Below the pieces are notes generated by a model. It saw only the letters and a program-made list of their open reading frames with translations. It was not told the origin of the DNA and did not search any database. A stretch of DNA of 47,102 bases from NCBI GenBank assembly GCA_019359515.1, contig JAHHHC010000048.1, positions 1-47,102 on the forward strand, given 5' to 3'. The translations under genes and the position numbers were made by a program. The stretch is from Desmonostoc vinosum HA7617-LM4 (GTDB lineage: Bacteria > Cyanobacteriota > Cyanobacteriia > Cyanobacteriales > Nostocaceae). Within the stretch, counting starts at the first letter, position 1; every line of letters begins with the position of its first letter. Positions 44,194 through 47,102 of the stretch are shown here, piece after piece.

Positions 44194-45762
44194 TTAATCA
44201 TCTGCATAATCACTACCAGAACCATATTTAAAAGCATCAATCAAGCGATGCCAATAATATTGTTGTTCTCTTGATTGATTCTTGATCCATGTTTCTAACA
44301 TTGGACTTAGCCAATATAAGGCAGTATAAACACCTAAATTTCCGTAATGCACTATCCAATCTAACAAACTATTCAAACCTACTTGCGGAATGATTTTTGC
44401 AACTAATCCTGGATGAGACAAACCAGTTTTTAATAATGTCTGCGTCAGTGCCCAAAACTTTACAATGTCTTGCAAAAATGGCTTGAGTACTGGTGTACCC
44501 AACTGTTGCATTTCTTGAAATACCGCAGACAGCAGTTGATTAATTTGTTCTGGGTCAATTTTTTGGTTTACACTCACACTCATTGCCCTTTGAAACAACC
44601 AAGTAACACTGAGACTTGGTTGATATGGTTGCAAAAGTGCTAGCGCTTTTGCTGATAATTGTTCTGTTTCTAGTGCTTCCTCAACGCCAAATGTTAAACG
44701 TTTTAGATGACGTACCATCGCACCAAAACCACCAAAACTCAAAGGAGATTGACTTCCACTGCTATCTCCCACTGGCAGAATGCGACTCCAGGAGGTTTTT
44801 AGCGGACTTTGACGATAGGTAGGAAAGAAGCCAAACAGCGCCCGTTGAAATTTCAGTTGACTCAACTCTACACCTTGATATTTCGGCAGAAGGCGCAGAT
44901 ATTCTTCAAACAGTGCTTCTAAGCCCAAGCGTTGTGCATGTGCATCCATGTAGGTAAATAAGTAAGTAGTTCTACCGTCCTTAGCTGGAAAAGCTTCCCA
45001 GAAGTACTGGCATTGATTCTGCAAGGATGTTAAAGATAATAACAAGTCACCTGAGTTATTTTCCGGAAAACCCTGGGCACAACTTCCTACAACTAAGCAC
45101 AAAGCATCAGGTTTTCGCCCTTGACGCGCTTGTTGCGTGATGGGAGAAAGATGCCCCATCGCATCTAGTAACAACTTGGCTTGAAATTCGGTGTTAACGA
45201 TTACACCATTTGGATGAACCACCGCTTCAATAAAGGGTGTATTTTCTAACAATTTTCCACCAGCCGCCAAAAATCGAGTTTTTAACGTAGCTAGTAGATA
45301 AACAGGATCTACACCAATATTAAGAACATCCTTCACCCAAACTTCTGTTCCCCCTTGAAAGCTGACTCGCGCTGGATTATACTCGGTGGCGATCGCTTGC
45401 TCTAATTCTGCCGCTGTTAGCAAGTTCAATTCCACAAATACTTCCAACTCTTGACGAGAGATATTCCACTCCTGTTCTCTACCACGCAGAATACCCCGTT
45501 CCATCACCACCACGCGCAGTCCCTTAACCGCTAAAGCACAACCAATTAAAATGCCTAATGTGCCACCGCAAATAATCACATCCCATTCCACAGTAACTAG
45601 AAGTTGTTGACTTTCCTTGACTACTGTTGGTAGTGGTATAGTGTTGTTTTTGATTGATGTCAGAATGCTATCTGCTTGACGTAATTTTCCTAAAACATCA
45701 CCAGGTAATTTTGAGAGAATCTCATCAGTCAGCAACATACTCACGAACTCCTGCAAAGTCAC
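44194..45762 (-). CDS. cruP: CruP-type FAD enzyme (lycopene cyclase family)
   Basis: A 522-residue flavoprotein. The dinucleotide fold is VIICGGTLGILIGCALAVKG followed by VVVMERGILRGREQEWNISR; then SFQGGTEVWVKDVLNIGVDP and GDSSGSQSPLSFGGFGAMVR, the second FAD motif. This agrees with CruP, the CruA paralogue kept in cyanobacteria and plants, linked to carotenoid metabolism and oxidative stress. Whether it cyclises lycopene is disputed in the family. The N-terminal ~55 residues precede the fold. Confidence 0.85.
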   Translation of the reverse strand: MTLQEFVSMLLTDEILSKLPGDVLGKLRQADSILTSIKNNTIPLPTVVKESQQLLVTVEWDVIICGGTLGILIGCALAVKGLRVVVMERGILRGREQEWNISRQELEVFVELNLLTAAELEQAIATEYNPARVSFQGGTEVWVKDVLNIGVDPVYLLATLKTRFLAAGGKLLENTPFIEAVVHPNGVIVNTEFQAKLLLDAMGHLSPITQQARQGRKPDALCLVVGSCAQGFPENNSGDLLLSLTSLQNQCQYFWEAFPAKDGRTTYLFTYMDAHAQRLGLEALFEEYLRLLPKYQGVELSQLKFQRALFGFFPTYRQSPLKTSWSRILPVGDSSGSQSPLSFGGFGAMVRHLKRLTFGVEEALETEQLSAKALALLQPYQPSLSVTWLFQRAMSVSVNQKIDPEQINQLLSAVFQEMQQLGTPVLKPFLQDIVKFWALTQTLLKTGLSHPGLVAKIIPQVGLNSLLDWIVHYGNLGVYTALYWLSPMLETWIKNQSREQQYYWHRLIDAFKYGSGSDYADD

Positions 45763-45870
45763 TCATCTTGATCGTATCTTTGCTGATTTCGTTCGGGATT
45801 TTGCAGAACAAATTTGAACAAAACGCGGCAGTCCCCACCTTCAACGTACTCTAATGATAGGTAAGGATAG

Positions 45871-46137
45871 CGGCCGCCCTGGAAGGCATCCTCAATCAAA
45901 TCAAACCTACGGTTTGACAGAGTTCAGGACAGAGATATTGCTGCTGCCGAAGTCATGCTTTACTGGGCTAAAGGAACTCTACCGGGGTTTGGAACAAGCC
46001 TCGTAGACGTCCAGTCATCAAGCTCTACCGTAAACACTCGTAAAAAAGCGGGAAGTATGCGGCAACTAGGGGCGAAGAAGCGTCAGAAATCTACTCTTAC
46101 TGGGCTGGATGTAGAAACCAGCCCACGGGCGAAGTAA
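45871..46137 (+). pseudogene. tnpB: TnpB C-terminal remnant
   Basis: The frame reads KSNLRFDRVQDRDIAAAEVM, containing the RuvC-III motif DRDIAAAEVM, then LYWAKGTLPGFGTSLVDVQS and a basic tail to the stop. This is the end of an IS200/IS605 TnpB; the first two catalytic motifs and the zinc ribbon are missing, and an in-frame TAG lies just upstream (45868). A dead fragment from a different tnpB than the one at the left edge. Confidence 0.75.
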
Positions 46138-46145
46138 GGGCTGGT
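46117..46145 (+). mobile_element. Right-end hairpin of tnpB remnant
   Basis: ACCAGCCC and GGGCTGGT (8-bp perfect arms) span the stop codon of the tnpB remnant, in the place of an IS right-end hairpin. It could also serve as a terminator for the remnant. Confidence 0.6.
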
Positions 46146-46172
46146 AGTTCATCTTTACATTACTGTTCCCTT

Positions 46173-46877
46173 TCATGCTTTGAATGCCATCCAACCACCT
46201 ACCCACAGCCCGGTATAAAAGCGAGTTACACTACTAAACCCAGCCTGCTGAAGCAATGCTAAAAGTTTCGTTTCTGAAAGTGGATAGACAGCATTTTTGA
46301 AGTTTTCTAAGAGTTGTTTTTGCTTATCCACAGGAAGTCCAGTTTCTTGCCAATAAGTGTGCAGTATAGCCATAATTTTCTCTAATTCTGCACTTCCTTT
46401 AATACCAAAGACATCAACTAAAATTAAAGGTGCTGATGTTTTTAAACGTCGAGCAATTTCTTGTAAGAAAGCAAGCTTATCATCTTCATTAGAGATAAAA
46501 TGCATCACTAAAATACTAGTTGCAGCATCATAAATAGCATCATTTTGTAAGTCTTGAATATATCCTTGAACAAGTTGAATACGTTGAGAAAGTTGATGCT
46601 GAGCTATTTTTTTTTGTGCGATCGCTAGCATTTTTTTGGAAGGATCAATGCCTAAAAACTGCCATTGGTGATTGCTTTGTCCCAGATGGACTAATTCCAT
46701 CCCTCCACCTGCACCAACAACTAATAAATTTGCTGTTTCTGGTAAACAGGAACGTAAACAAGCCAATACGAAAGTGTGCATCAATTCATAACCTGGTAGT
46801 GCCAGACGAGCTGTTTGCTCATATTCATCTGCTGTAATAGACGGATTGATGTCGAAATCGATGGTTTTTTGGGACAT
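46173..46877 (-). CDS. Class I SAM-dependent methyltransferase
   Basis: A 234-residue enzyme with motif I LLVVGAGGGMELVHLG, the acidic SAM ribose position in FLGIDPSKKMLAIAQKK, and the motif-IV region ATSILVMHFISNEDDKLAFL. Small-molecule or protein methyltransferase of unknown substrate. Single gene, reading into the psbA terminator region from neither side. Confidence 0.9.
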   Translation of the reverse strand: MSQKTIDFDINPSITADEYEQTARLALPGYELMHTFVLACLRSCLPETANLLVVGAGGGMELVHLGQSNHQWQFLGIDPSKKMLAIAQKKIAQHQLSQRIQLVQGYIQDLQNDAIYDAATSILVMHFISNEDDKLAFLQEIARRLKTSAPLILVDVFGIKGSAELEKIMAILHTYWQETGLPVDKQKQLLENFKNAVYPLSETKLLALLQQAGFSSVTRFYTGLWVGGWMAFKA

Positions 46878-46891
46878 ACTTGTTTTGAGCT

Positions 46892-46921
46892 AAAAAGCGC
46901 CCCCCATTCGTGGGAGGCGCT
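46892..46921 (-). terminator. psbA: Rho-independent terminator of psbA
   Basis: On the minus strand AGCGCCTCCC-ACGAAT-GGGGGGCGCT (46896-46921; one G-T-type mismatch) is followed by TTTTT. It is 23 bp after the psbA stop: a strong intrinsic terminator. Confidence 0.9.
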
Positions 46922-46944
46922 GTTTATTGAGTTCAAGTTGAGAA

Positions 46945-47102
<158 letters not shown>

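Overview
The window comes from a filamentous, heterocyst-type cyanobacterium (Nostoc/Anabaena-like). The pointers are oxygenic-photosynthesis genes (psbA 3' end, CP12, a CruP-type carotenoid enzyme), many GCGATCGC (HIP1) octamers inside genes, and 7-bp short tandemly repeated repeats (GGGGACT-type and AATTACG-type) of the kind known from heterocystous cyanobacteria. No rRNA, tRNA or CRISPR array was seen.

Layout. Positions 1-645 hold the 3' part of an IS200/IS605-type tnpB. Positions 805-6767 hold ordinary chromosomal genes: a PQQ-type sugar dehydrogenase lipoprotein, a cupin, a HEAT-repeat protein, a GNAT acetyltransferase interrupted in frame by an interspersed repeat, two small membrane proteins and an AmpG-like transporter. 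This stretch is rich in repeats.

Positions 6874-24811 form an 18-kb DNA phosphorothioation (dnd) island, the main accessory region. It holds a Dnd-associated methyltransferase, dndE, a MazF-type toxin and its antitoxin, dndD, a divergent pair (84-aa protein and HTH protein) around twin operators, dndC, and a divergent dndB. Then come a GIY-YIG nuclease-like protein, a second large DGQHR protein, a Dnd-associated protein 4, a membrane-anchored LecA-like protein, a second DndD-like ATPase with a 57-aa partner, and a DEAH helicase of the type linked to phosphorothioate-dependent restriction. There is no dndA, so the cysteine desulfurase must come from elsewhere. The likely logic is that DndC/D/E with a desulfurase put sulfur into the DNA backbone, DndB controls this, and some of the accessory genes attack unmodified DNA. 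The GIY-YIG/double-DGQHR/second-ATPase set is the best candidate here for an undescribed restriction module.

Positions 25000-38984 are mostly housekeeping: lexA with a likely self-operator, argF, an AraC-type remnant, two small DUF-type proteins behind guaA, cbiD, DUF3177, cp12, a FIST-domain protein, a Uma2 nuclease, a metallophosphoesterase and the sulfate uptake operon sbpA-cysT-cysW.

Positions 39299-47102 hold two small membrane proteins, an NB-ARC/TPR STAND ATPase, two tandem paralogous membrane proteins, cruP, a tnpB remnant, a SAM methyltransferase and the 3' end of psbA with its terminator. All family names are from memory of the families and visible motifs; no database search was run.
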